Origin: a bacterium
GTDB lineage: Bacteria > Armatimonadota > Chthonomonadetes > Chthonomonadales > Chthonomonadaceae
Direction of reading: 5' to 3'
Length of the DNA: 5,530 nt
NCBI GenBank assembly: GCA_021805405.1
Contig: JAJZFK010000136.1
Location: forward strand, 1-5,530
A program made the translations under genes and the position numbers. Below the pieces are notes generated by a model. That model searched no databases. It was not told the origin of the DNA and saw nothing but the letters and a program-made list of their open reading frames with translations. How positions within the stretch are numbered: the first letter of the stretch is position 1; every line of letters starts with the position of its first letter. Positions 1 to 5,298 of the stretch are shown here, piece by piece.

Positions 1-84
1 ACCACGGTACAACCCGCCAGCACCACGGTACAACCCGCCAGCACCACGGTACAACCCGCCAGCACCACGGTACAACCCGCCAGC
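1..84 (+). repeat. Four perfect tandem copies of a 21-bp unit
   Basis: The units lie at 1-21, 22-42, 43-63 and 64-84 and are identical at every base, including third codon positions. The array is cut by the window edge, so the true copy number is unknown. The unit length keeps the reading frame, adding one heptapeptide (PRYNPPA) per copy. Perfect identity points to recent expansion or homogenisation by slippage, so copy number may vary between strains. Confidence 0.95.
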
Positions 85-157
85 ACGCTCGGCACCGCAG
101 AAAGGTGGCGGCGGAGGCGGTGGTGGAAATAGCAGAAGCAGGGGACAGGGTAGGTAG
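2..157 (+). CDS. C-terminal end of an unidentified protein with PRYNPPA repeats and a Gly-rich tail (5' truncated)
   Basis: The frame is open from the window edge to a TAG at 155-157, giving 51 visible residues. The first 28 are four identical PRYNPPA heptapeptides. A tail of about 23 residues follows: RSAPQK, eight glycines, then NSRSRGQGR. All three forward frames cross the repeat because 21 is a multiple of three. I prefer this one because the glycine run uses varied codons (GGT, GGC, GGA), as expected under protein-level selection, and because it stops 27 bp before a strong terminator. Low-complexity Pro/Tyr/Gly/Arg tails of this kind occur on several envelope-associated and DUF3300-like proteins, but nothing visible identifies the family, and the folded part lies outside the window. 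The tail is probably disordered and basic. The frame choice is fairly safe; the function is unknown. Confidence 0.6.
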   Translation, partial: PRYNPPAPRYNPPAPRYNPPAPRYNPPARSAPQKGGGGGGGGNSRSRGQGR

Positions 158-184
158 TATTATAGCCTGGGTAAGCAACCACAA

Positions 185-226
185 AGAGCACCCGTTTCTA
201 TAGGAAGCGGGTGCTCTGTTGATTTT
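185..226 (+). terminator. Intrinsic terminator after the repeat-protein gene
   Basis: AGAGCACCCG (185-194) pairs perfectly with CGGGTGCTCT (208-217). The stem can be extended inward by four pairs (195-198 with 204-207, one of them a T-G wobble), leaving a 5-nt loop TATAG at 199-203. The tail GTTGATTTT (218-226) is T-rich but interrupted. It lies 27 bp after the stop codon at 155-157, as expected for the end of that transcription unit. Confidence 0.85.
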
Positions 227-235
227 CGCCCGAAT

Positions 236-264
236 TTGAAAATGCCGGTACGCCTTAACACTAT
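236..264 (+). promoter_or_regulatory. Weak sigma70-like promoter candidate for the small membrane protein
   Basis: TTGAAA (236-241) matches the -35 consensus at five of six positions. Seventeen bases downstream is CACTAT (259-264), a poor -10 with three matches. The upstream terminator and the isolated gene downstream imply a promoter somewhere in 227-349, and this is the best pair I found. The AT-rich stretch around 281-293 offers other -10-like hexamers without a properly spaced -35. The call rests mainly on context. Confidence 0.25.
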
Positions 265-349
265 CATAAACGATTACGAGTTACTATTAATTAGGCGCTT
301 TTGGTATCAAGACAAACGCTGAAAATTGTTAGCCACCACTTATCGTTTT

Positions 350-355
350 AAGGAG
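350..355 (+). promoter_or_regulatory. Ribosome binding site fixing the TTG start of the small membrane protein
   Basis: AAGGAG sits 7 nt before the TTG at 363. It decides the start, because the frame contains no ATG. Confidence 0.75.
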
Positions 356-362
356 TACTAGA

Positions 363-545
363 TTGAAATCCAATGTGAAACCTGTGTGGATTATTGCTGC
401 AAGCGTTGCAGCTGTGTTGATCGTAGGGCTGATCGCGTGGAATTCGCTGTTTGCTGGTACGAGTTACAGTAACACTCCGCACAGCAAAGCGGCAACGCGA
501 AAGGCAGATTTTAAAGCCCAGTGGAACCAGAAATCTCGCGAATAA
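363..545 (+). CDS. Small single-pass membrane protein of unknown function (60 aa)
   Basis: The protein has a short basic N-terminus (K2, K6), one hydrophobic helix of about 20 residues (roughly 8-27, VWIIAASVAAVLIVGLIAW) and a hydrophilic, Lys/Arg-rich C-terminal segment (about 28-60) without cysteines. This fits a small inner-membrane protein or an uncleaved signal anchor; I see no clear signal-peptidase or lipobox site. The start is TTG at 363, chosen because AAGGAG (350-355) lies 7 nt upstream and no in-frame ATG exists; a GTG at codon 5 is the only nearby alternative and has worse spacing. Terminators on both sides (185-226 and 571-600) suggest a monocistronic unit. I do not recognise the family. 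A good SD, a plausible membrane segment and a terminator just after the stop make it likely to be real. Confidence 0.7.
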   Translation: MKSNVKPVWIIAASVAAVLIVGLIAWNSLFAGTSYSNTPHSKAATRKADFKAQWNQKSRE

Positions 546-570
546 CCATCATCTCTTAAATTAGACCTAC

Positions 571-600
571 ACACCCCCGCCAAACGGGGGTGTTGTTCTT
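571..600 (+). terminator. Intrinsic terminator after the small membrane protein
   Basis: ACACCCCCG (571-579) and CGGGGGTGT (585-593) form a perfect 9-bp GC-rich stem with a 5-nt loop CCAAA. The tail TGTTCTT (594-600) is T-rich. It begins 25 bp after the TAA at 543-545. Confidence 0.9.
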
Positions 601-646
601 AGATAGGTTAGTCTTACTGCTACGTGTAACTTTTAGGACTTAACTG

Positions 647-678
647 TAAATCGCACAGGTATTAAGTTGAGCGATTTA
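647..678. promoter_or_regulatory. 8-bp inverted repeat, possible operator
   Basis: TAAATCGC (647-654) and GCGATTTA (671-678) are exact reverse complements separated by 16 nt. Overlapping outer elements ACTTAA (638-643) and TTAAGT (676-681) give an alternative pairing. The spacing suits a dimeric DNA-binding protein on two helical turns as well as a hairpin. The pattern is visible, but its function is inferred only from its place upstream of the operon. Confidence 0.35.
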
Positions 679-745
679 AGTGCACTCAAAATGAACCGCC
701 TACCAGTAGTGATGTGATCCACCGTCTCTAGAGGAATATTTTGAC

Positions 746-766
746 GAGGTTTGATATTGTAACCTC
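746..766. promoter_or_regulatory. 6-bp inverted repeat GAGGTT-N9-AACCTC, possible operator
   Basis: GAGGTT (746-751) and AACCTC (761-766) are reverse complements with a 9-nt AT-rich spacer, a typical layout for a dimer-bound operator. The half-site AGGTT also occurs in the hairpin at 1007-1024. A 6-bp match can arise by chance, so the call is tentative. Confidence 0.3.
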
Positions 767-913
767 AGGGAATCGTTTCAATTCATCCGGCGGCGCACTC
801 AAAAAAGTGTAGAACCTGTGTCCCTTTCAACCATTTCAAATCTATTATTTTAATCCAAAAACTAATATAACTTTTATTATTATGGAATTAACCACCATGG
901 GGACATTAAATAC

Positions 914-933
914 CACTCAATTCTTGTTGAGTG
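914..933 (+). promoter_or_regulatory. Leader hairpin CACTCAA / TTGAGTG
   Basis: CACTCAA (914-920) pairs with TTGAGTG (927-933) across a 6-nt loop, TTCTTG. It lies 110 bp before the kinase start. It has no T-tract, so it is not an intrinsic terminator; it could be part of a structured 5' leader or chance. Confidence 0.35.
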
Positions 934-1006
934 CCATTGATGATTTGACGGAATGTGTTCTCAATTCATCGCCCGCAAGACGCCTTTGGTTGGTTATATC
1001 AAAGTT

Positions 1007-1024
1007 ACAACCTCTTAAGGTTGT
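1007..1024 (+). promoter_or_regulatory. Hairpin immediately upstream of the kinase ribosome binding site
   Basis: ACAACCT (1007-1013) pairs perfectly with AGGTTGT (1018-1024) across a 4-nt loop, CTTA. The stem ends 5 nt before the AAGAGG (1030-1035) that serves the TTG start at 1043. A stem there could stabilise the mRNA, tune ribosome access or be a protein-binding palindrome in DNA. No U-tract follows, so termination is unlikely. Confidence 0.45.
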
Positions 1025-1029
1025 GCGTG

Positions 1030-1035
1030 AAGAGG
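1030..1035 (+). promoter_or_regulatory. Ribosome binding site supporting the TTG start of the histidine kinase
   Basis: AAGAGG lies 7 nt before the TTG at 1043. The in-frame stop TGA at 1028-1030 rules out any start further upstream. The next in-frame ATG (1067, codon 9) has its nearest purine-rich stretch about 14 nt away, which is too far. Confidence 0.6.
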
Positions 1036-1042
1036 CATCAAC

Positions 1043-2767
1043 TTGGAAGAAGGTTTATTTACGGAAATGGTTCTCGACTCTCTACCAGTACAGGTCGCGG
1101 TCCTTAATACATCCGGGTGCATCATTAAGATTAATCAGTTATGGGCCACAACTGCGGCAATGTTTAACGATGGCTTCACTTCAATTTCATTGGGCGCTTC
1201 ATGCATTGAACACGTGCGTAAAAAGGCGTTGGACGGAAACCTGTACGCGAAACGCGCCCTCGAAGGACTAACCGATGTTCTAAATGGCTTGTGCCAACGG
1301 TTTTGCATGGAATACTGCCTGGGTGACGAAATTCGCAAGGAATGGTTCCTTATGGAGGCAGGAACTTTAAAAGACAGGCAATCTGGTGTTGTTCTAACAT
1401 GCACTAACATATCATCCCAGAAAAGGTATGAGCATCAGGTTGAGACCGCAAAGCAACTGGCGCTGCGTGCCAGAGACGAACTAAGCGATGCCAACACGCA
1501 AACTGCCATAGCAATCGAAATTGCCAACGAGCTAAACGCCACACTCCACCTAGAAAACCACAATAAAAACCTTATTCTTAGCGCTTTGCCGTCAGTGTTA
1601 ATCATTGTTAATGCTGACCGCGTGATCATGGAATGGACTGGAGGAGCCGAGCATGTATTTGGAGTGACTGCAAATGACGCTGTTGGAAACCGAATCGAGC
1701 AGGTTGCCCTTGGTGTGAATTGGAACGAAATCGATCCGGCTCTCGATGCATGTCTCTTGAAGGGGCAAACTATGCGTCTTGACGACTGTAGGTTTCGGCG
1801 ACTAAACGGTTCCGAGGGGATTCTAGGAATAACCTGCGCACCGATACCTATGGCGGATTCACAAAAGTGGGGTGCTCTCATAGTAGGTGCGGATATTACC
1901 GAGCGCCGTGCACTCGAGGGTCAGTTGGCACATTCTCAAAAGCTTGAGGGAATTGGGCAACTAGCGGCTGGCATCGCACATGAAATCAATACACCTTCAC
2001 AGTATATAGGCGACAATGTGCGCTTTGTGCAACAGGGATTGAAGGATATTTGCAGCGTTGTGAGCGCTGTTCGCAAATTCGTCGAACTTCCAGATGAACA
2101 TGCACTCCACTCCCCAGAACTCTCTCAGGTTCAAGTGGCAATGCGCGAGGCAGACATTGATTTTCTCCTGGAGGAAATTCCGCTTGCGATTGAGCAGACG
2201 CTTGAGGGCATTTCGCACGTTAACAGAATTGTTAGCGCAATGAAGGACTTTTCTCATCCTGGATCGGATAAGAAGGTGAGTTCACAGGTAAACCGACTAC
2301 TGGATAGTACCATCACGGTGACACGTAACGAGTGGAAATACGTTGCAGAGATGGTTACCACGTTCGACCCTGATTTGCCGGCAATATTGTGCTTCCCCGG
2401 CGACCTCAACCAGGTTTTTCTCAACGTTATAATCAATGCCGCTCACGCAATTGCGGATGCAAACAAGACGTTGCAACAAGAGAAAGGCACAATTCAAATT
2501 AGCACCCATCAAACAGACGTATCTGTGCTTGTAAAAGTCCGTGATTCTGGCACTGGTATCCCACTTCAAGCCCGACCGCATGTATTCGACCCGTTCTACA
2601 CCACTAAGGAGGTTGGCAGAGGAACCGGCCAGGGATTGTCGATTGCGCACAATATAGTGAAAGCGCGCCATGGAGGCGACATCTGGTTCGAGACAGAATG
2701 TGGAGTGGGAACTACTTTTATTATTGAATTACCTCTAAGCGGGACCCTAAAGGAGCACATTCGTTGA
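1043..2767 (+). CDS. Cytoplasmic PAS-PAS sensor histidine kinase
   Basis: The 574-residue protein autophosphorylates on a histidine in response to a signal and presumably passes the phosphate to the two regulators encoded next. It has no membrane segment or signal peptide. Domains in order: a divergent N-terminal PAS (about 7-127, beginning MVLDSLPVQVAVLNTSG), a helical linker (about 128-175), a second PAS (about 176-289, ending in the PAC-like ADITERRALEGQL), the dimerisation/phosphoacceptor region with H313 in AHEINTPSQYIGDN, and an HATPase domain. The ATP-binding boxes are complete: N box around N465 (NVIINAAHAI), G1 DSGTGIP (501-507), F box FDPFYTTKE, G2 GRGTGQGLS (525-533). The helical stretch between H313 and about 405, with EEIPLAIEQTLEGI and MKDFSHPG, matches a kinase class often encoded beside HDOD or HD-GYP regulators. 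The start is TTG at 1043 by SD and upstream stop. The ligand of the PAS domains is not evident. Confidence 0.93.
   Translation: MEEGLFTEMVLDSLPVQVAVLNTSGCIIKINQLWATTAAMFNDGFTSISLGASCIEHVRKKALDGNLYAKRALEGLTDVLNGLCQRFCMEYCLGDEIRKEWFLMEAGTLKDRQSGVVLTCTNISSQKRYEHQVETAKQLALRARDELSDANTQTAIAIEIANELNATLHLENHNKNLILSALPSVLIIVNADRVIMEWTGGAEHVFGVTANDAVGNRIEQVALGVNWNEIDPALDACLLKGQTMRLDDCRFRRLNGSEGILGITCAPIPMADSQKWGALIVGADITERRALEGQLAHSQKLEGIGQLAAGIAHEINTPSQYIGDNVRFVQQGLKDICSVVSAVRKFVELPDEHALHSPELSQVQVAMREADIDFLLEEIPLAIEQTLEGISHVNRIVSAMKDFSHPGSDKKVSSQVNRLLDSTITVTRNEWKYVAEMVTTFDPDLPAILCFPGDLNQVFLNVIINAAHAIADANKTLQQEKGTIQISTHQTDVSVLVKVRDSGTGIPLQARPHVFDPFYTTKEVGRGTGQGLSIAHNIVKARHGGDIWFETECGVGTTFIIELPLSGTLKEHIR
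2749..2755 (+). promoter_or_regulatory. Ribosome binding site for the HDOD regulator, inside the kinase gene
   Basis: AAAGGAG lies 8 nt upstream of the TTG at 2764. This TTG overlaps the kinase TGA in the tetramer TTGA (2764-2767). The next in-frame ATG is codon 20, which would delete the acidic pocket of the receiver, so the TTG start is well supported. Confidence 0.85.
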
Positions 2768-3966
2768 CACGCATAATCTTTGTAGACGACGAAACGCGTG
2801 TACTTCAATCGCTTGCACGAATGATGAGGCACATGCGCGATAAATGGCAAATGGAATTCGTAGACTCTGGCGAAAAGGCCCTGGCACTATTCGAGCATCA
2901 GTATTACGATGCCATAGTTACTGACATGCGTATGCCGTTTATGAATGGGAGCGAACTGCTTGATTTGGTCTGTATGCGCTACCCTGAAACGCTTCGCGTG
3001 ATATTATCTGGACAATCTGAAAGAGATGCTATTTTACGGTCACTCGACTGCACACATCGTTACCACTCAAAACCATGCGAGGCAGATAGCATTGTTGCAA
3101 TGTTAACCGACGCATTTAACACTCTGTTTAGTGGAAATTCAACCTTAAGATCTAAGCTAACTGGGTTGCGCGAACTCCCATATCGCGCCGATGTTGGTGC
3201 CCAAATTAAAGCACTCTCGCGTACCAAATCTGACTCTTTGGCAGAGCTTACGAACCTCGTTTCGCACGATGTTGCCCTCACAATTAGAATATTGCACCTT
3301 GCAAATTCATCATTTATAAGTGCGCCGGGAGAAGTGCCAGACATAAGTAGTGCGGTCATGCTACTGGGCCAGGACGGCATCGCGGAGGTTAACGATATTG
3401 TTCACGCACGCAACGTGTCGAATTTCGGCTGCAGCAGCGACGTAGACACATTCGCTAATGATTTGGGGGAACATAGCTATAGAGTTGCGTGTGCTGCCGC
3501 CCGAATTGCAAAGGTTGAAAAATGTACCACGGCGGAAATTGCCGAGATCTTCACGGCAGGCATTCTGCACGATGCCGGCAAGTTGGCACTTTTAGCCTGC
3601 ATGGAAACCTCGTATAGAGAGCTTCTTGCACAATGTATACATGATCAAACTGACGCTGAGCAGATGGAGCAGATGATATATGGATTTGACCATGCTGAGG
3701 CAGGAAGGTATGTCCTGAGCCTGCTCGGAATTTCGAAGTCCGTAGTAGATGCTGCGACGTTGCACCACAGACCTAGCAAGCATTCTTCTACAGTGTTCTC
3801 CGCTGCTGCAGCCGTCCACTTTGCCGACGCCTTATTTCGCGGGAACGAACGCACACAATCTAATTCGGGCACTCAATTTATTGACATGGAATACCTGCAC
3901 CACATTGGCTGTGCAGACCGCACTGAGAGTTGGCAGTACGAAGCATTAAGGGGGATATACGAATGA
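2764..3966 (+). CDS. Response regulator with receiver and HDOD domains
   Basis: The 400-residue protein is a phosphorylation-controlled regulator without a DNA-binding domain. The receiver (about 1-120) has the acidic pair D8/D9, phospho-acceptor D54 in TDMRMP, S82 in ILSGQ and K103 in HSKPC, so it should be phosphorylated, most simply by the adjacent kinase. The HDOD domain (about 134-335) starts LPYRADVGAQIKAL and has the family marks LVSHDVALTIRILHLANSSF, GILHDAGKLAL and FDHAEAG. His/Asp residues in HD-type positions are all present: H237, H269-D270, H310, H334/H335 and D355. HDOD proteins are known as signalling output modules in bacterial regulation, and catalysis has generally not been shown for them. 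The 4-nt overlap with the kinase and the ATGA overlap with the next gene imply coupled translation. Family assignment is secure; the cellular target is unknown. Confidence 0.92.
   Translation: MTRIIFVDDETRVLQSLARMMRHMRDKWQMEFVDSGEKALALFEHQYYDAIVTDMRMPFMNGSELLDLVCMRYPETLRVILSGQSERDAILRSLDCTHRYHSKPCEADSIVAMLTDAFNTLFSGNSTLRSKLTGLRELPYRADVGAQIKALSRTKSDSLAELTNLVSHDVALTIRILHLANSSFISAPGEVPDISSAVMLLGQDGIAEVNDIVHARNVSNFGCSSDVDTFANDLGEHSYRVACAAARIAKVEKCTTAEIAEIFTAGILHDAGKLALLACMETSYRELLAQCIHDQTDAEQMEQMIYGFDHAEAGRYVLSLLGISKSVVDAATLHHRPSKHSSTVFSAAAAVHFADALFRGNERTQSNSGTQFIDMEYLHHIGCADRTESWQYEALRGIYE
3948..3954 (+). promoter_or_regulatory. Ribosome binding site for the third operon gene
   Basis: AAGGGGG lies 8 nt before the ATG at 3963. 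It selects that start over the upstream in-frame ATG at 3930, which would add 11 residues (MAVRSIKGDIR) inside the previous gene and lacks an SD. Confidence 0.8.
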
Positions 3967-5189
3967 CCGAACCACCCAAAGAGCGGATATTGCTTGTGGA
4001 CGACGATATGAATCTTTTGGACGCCATACGACGCCAGATGCGAAATAAGCTGGCGCTGGATACAGCGTCGGGTGCTGCGGAGGGACTCGCAATGATCAAG
4101 AAATCGGGGCCATATGCAGTGATTATCGCGGATATGCAAATGCCCGTGTGCAATGGCCTCCAATTTCTGACAAAAGCGATGGAATTTACACCACATAGTG
4201 TACGGCTCATGCTTACAGGAAACCTGGATCAAGATACTGCGACTAACGCAATAAACCACGCCCAGATATTTAGGTTCTTAAAGAAGCCGTGTGCGCTGGA
4301 TACCTTTGAGTCCGAAATTCAAAATGCCTTGGCGTTTTATAAACTCCAAATGGCCGAGAAGGAACTGCTGGAGAAAACGCTTATCGGTAGCGTAACGGTT
4401 CTGGTGGATATTATCACCGCCGCTCATCCAGATGAGTATAAGCTCGCGCAGCGCGTTCGCGAGGAGCTAAAAGAGGTTTGCAACGCGCTCCATTACGAAT
4501 GCCCATGGACAGCAACCATGGCGGCGTTACTGTTGCCAATAGGTAAACTTCTTTCAAATGAAAACCTTATTGACCCTCCTACGTCTGCGTCTAACACAGA
4601 GAAGTCAGCAGCGCTGTTGCGTAAAATACCGCGTTTAGCAGGCGTCACGTCAATCATAACCAATGTCGCCGTACCGTATGCCAAATCGCGGGAAGTTACC
4701 GGTGGTGAAGAACTTCCCATAGCTTCACGTCTCCTGCGAATTCTATATGACCTAATGACCCTTGAATCCAGCGGGACCCCCCGGTCCCTCGCCCTTCGCA
4801 AGCTAATGAACACCACTGGTGTATATGATATTCAGATACTTGAACAACTTGCTGGCTACTATGCACCTCACATTGTTCACTACGCAACGCCTCGAACTAC
4901 GGCACCTGGAAGGCCTCGAGTCATAGAAACTGGTGAGCCGTTGACCTATCAGAAGGCCCAACATCAATCATTGGGCATAATGATATCCGTTGCGGAACTC
5001 ATGGTAGGAGACGAGCTCATGGACGAAATGGTTGCGTCAGATGGCTTAAGACTGCTCGATCCCGGTCATATCATTACAGAACAAATTCTAATTAGGCTAA
5101 AGGATATTCTAGAAACTCGGGGAATTCGCGAGCCCATTTGTGTAAAAGTAACAGAAGCCGATCTTGGAGCCCCACCTAAAGCCGCATAG
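3963..5189 (+). CDS. Response regulator with receiver and degenerate HD-GYP-like domain
   Basis: With the ATG at 3963, which overlaps the previous stop as ATGA, the protein has 408 residues. The receiver (about 7-125) keeps D13/D14, phospho-acceptor D57 in ADMQMP, T85 in LMLTGN and K108 in FLKKPC, and should be phosphorylatable. A helical connector (about 115-140) leads to a region (about 136-300) resembling HD-GYP-type regulators: LEKTLIGSVTVLVDII, then LLPIGKLLS where active relatives have HDIGK, then RKIPRLAGV and ASRLLRILYDLM. The HD dyad is replaced by L191-P192, and neither the HHE nor the GYP motif is recognisable, so cyclic-di-GMP hydrolysis is not expected. A C-terminal module (about 336-395, VAELMVGDELMDEMVASDG...IREPICV) resembles the tail of such regulators. 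It probably acts by binding a partner or ligand. As part of the operon it likely shares the upstream kinase. Confidence 0.88.
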   Translation: MTEPPKERILLVDDDMNLLDAIRRQMRNKLALDTASGAAEGLAMIKKSGPYAVIIADMQMPVCNGLQFLTKAMEFTPHSVRLMLTGNLDQDTATNAINHAQIFRFLKKPCALDTFESEIQNALAFYKLQMAEKELLEKTLIGSVTVLVDIITAAHPDEYKLAQRVREELKEVCNALHYECPWTATMAALLLPIGKLLSNENLIDPPTSASNTEKSAALLRKIPRLAGVTSIITNVAVPYAKSREVTGGEELPIASRLLRILYDLMTLESSGTPRSLALRKLMNTTGVYDIQILEQLAGYYAPHIVHYATPRTTAPGRPRVIETGEPLTYQKAQHQSLGIMISVAELMVGDELMDEMVASDGLRLLDPGHIITEQILIRLKDILETRGIREPICVKVTEADLGAPPKAA

Positions 5190-5205
5190 GATAAGGAAAA
5201 CCATT

Positions 5206-5235
5206 ATGTATACTCACAAATCGAGGCAAATTTGA
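5206..5235 (+). other. Nine-codon open frame with a good ribosome binding site, possible gene relic or leader peptide
   Basis: AAGGA (5193-5197) lies 8 nt before the ATG at 5206, the same SD spacing as at the starts of the second and third operon genes. The frame reads MYTHKSRQI and stops at TGA 5233-5235. It begins 16 bp after the stop codon of the third operon gene. It could be the surviving start of a deleted fourth gene, a tiny peptide, or chance. I see no continuation in another frame that resembles a known protein before the MFS gene. Confidence 0.25.
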
Positions 5236-5257
5236 ACGGCGACGCTGCGTCTACCGT
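5236..5257. terminator. Imperfect hairpin between convergent genes, weak terminator candidate
   Basis: ACGG (5236-5239) pairs with CCGT (5254-5257). Inside, GACG (5241-5244) pairs with CGTC (5248-5251), with a 3-nt loop CTG and a small internal loop. No clear T-tract follows on the + strand; on the - strand TCAAATTTG follows, which is only mildly T-rich. Its place between two convergent genes suits a shared terminator, but the structure is weak. Confidence 0.3.
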
Positions 5258-5298
5258 AATTCCTGCTGTACAATGATGCAAGGAGTGGTGAGACTGGT

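Larger units (their letters stand above)
601..1042. other. Long leader or intergenic region with several inverted repeats, no convincing gene
   Basis: This stretch of about 440 bp separates the terminator at 571-600 from the kinase start at 1043. It must carry the promoter of the three-gene operon, but I found no well-spaced sigma70 pair. Isolated -35-like hexamers (TTGACG at 741 and 945, TTGATA at 751) lack good -10 partners. Positions 836-880 are strongly AT-rich and are the likeliest promoter zone. Inverted repeats lie at 647-678, 746-766, 914-933 and 1007-1024, and the 10-mer GCACTCAAAA occurs at 682-691 and 795-804. An ATG-initiated frame from 882 crosses into the kinase gene but has no SD and is treated as spurious. 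Confidence 0.6.

Noticed and set aside
1..84. CRISPR-like repeat array
   Set aside because: The 21-bp copies are directly adjacent without spacers and keep an open frame through a Gly-rich tail, so this is a coding tandem repeat.
1..132. Alternative frame TTVQPAS across the repeats
   Set aside because: It is open through the repeat but then yields an implausible Arg/Trp run (RWRRRRWWK) before stopping at 130-132. The chosen frame gives a more natural Gly-rich end.
3..202. Third frame HGTTRQH across the repeats
   Set aside because: It remains open until the TAG at 200-202, which lies inside the terminator hairpin. A real gene would be expected to end before its terminator.
741..769. TTGACG as the -35 of an operon promoter
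   Set aside because: With 16-18 nt spacing the expected -10 positions are GC-rich (around CTCAGG) and do not resemble TATAAT. TTGATA at 751 fails for the same reason.
1043..1066. Start of the kinase at the ATG at 1067 instead of TTG at 1043
   Set aside because: The ATG has no SD at proper distance, while TTG 1043 has AAGAGG 7 nt upstream. It remains a possible minor alternative, since only eight residues differ.
882..1271. 129-codon + strand frame overlapping the kinase start
   Set aside because: It has no SD before its ATG codons (AT-rich upstream), overlaps the well-supported kinase frame by about 230 nt, and its second half is a low-complexity Arg/Leu/Ser-rich shadow of the PAS coding sequence. 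I saw no PAS-like start in it that would suggest a frameshifted kinase N-terminus.
3930..3962. Upstream in-frame ATG extension of the third operon gene
   Set aside because: It adds 11 residues inside the preceding gene without an SD, whereas the ATG at 3963 has AAGGGGG 8 nt upstream and the usual ATGA overlap. The receiver fold begins near residue 7 of the shorter form.
4773..4788. GGGACC-CCCC-GGTCCC hairpin inside the third gene
   Set aside because: A 6-bp GC-rich stem within coding sequence, no T-tract after it, and the frame continues unbroken for another 400 bp. It is likely incidental.
1435..4887. Numerous minus-strand open frames of 60-148 codons inside the operon
   Set aside because: All lie antisense to genes with clear conserved domains, are rich in Ser/Arg/Cys as typical shadow frames, and show no recognisable motifs.
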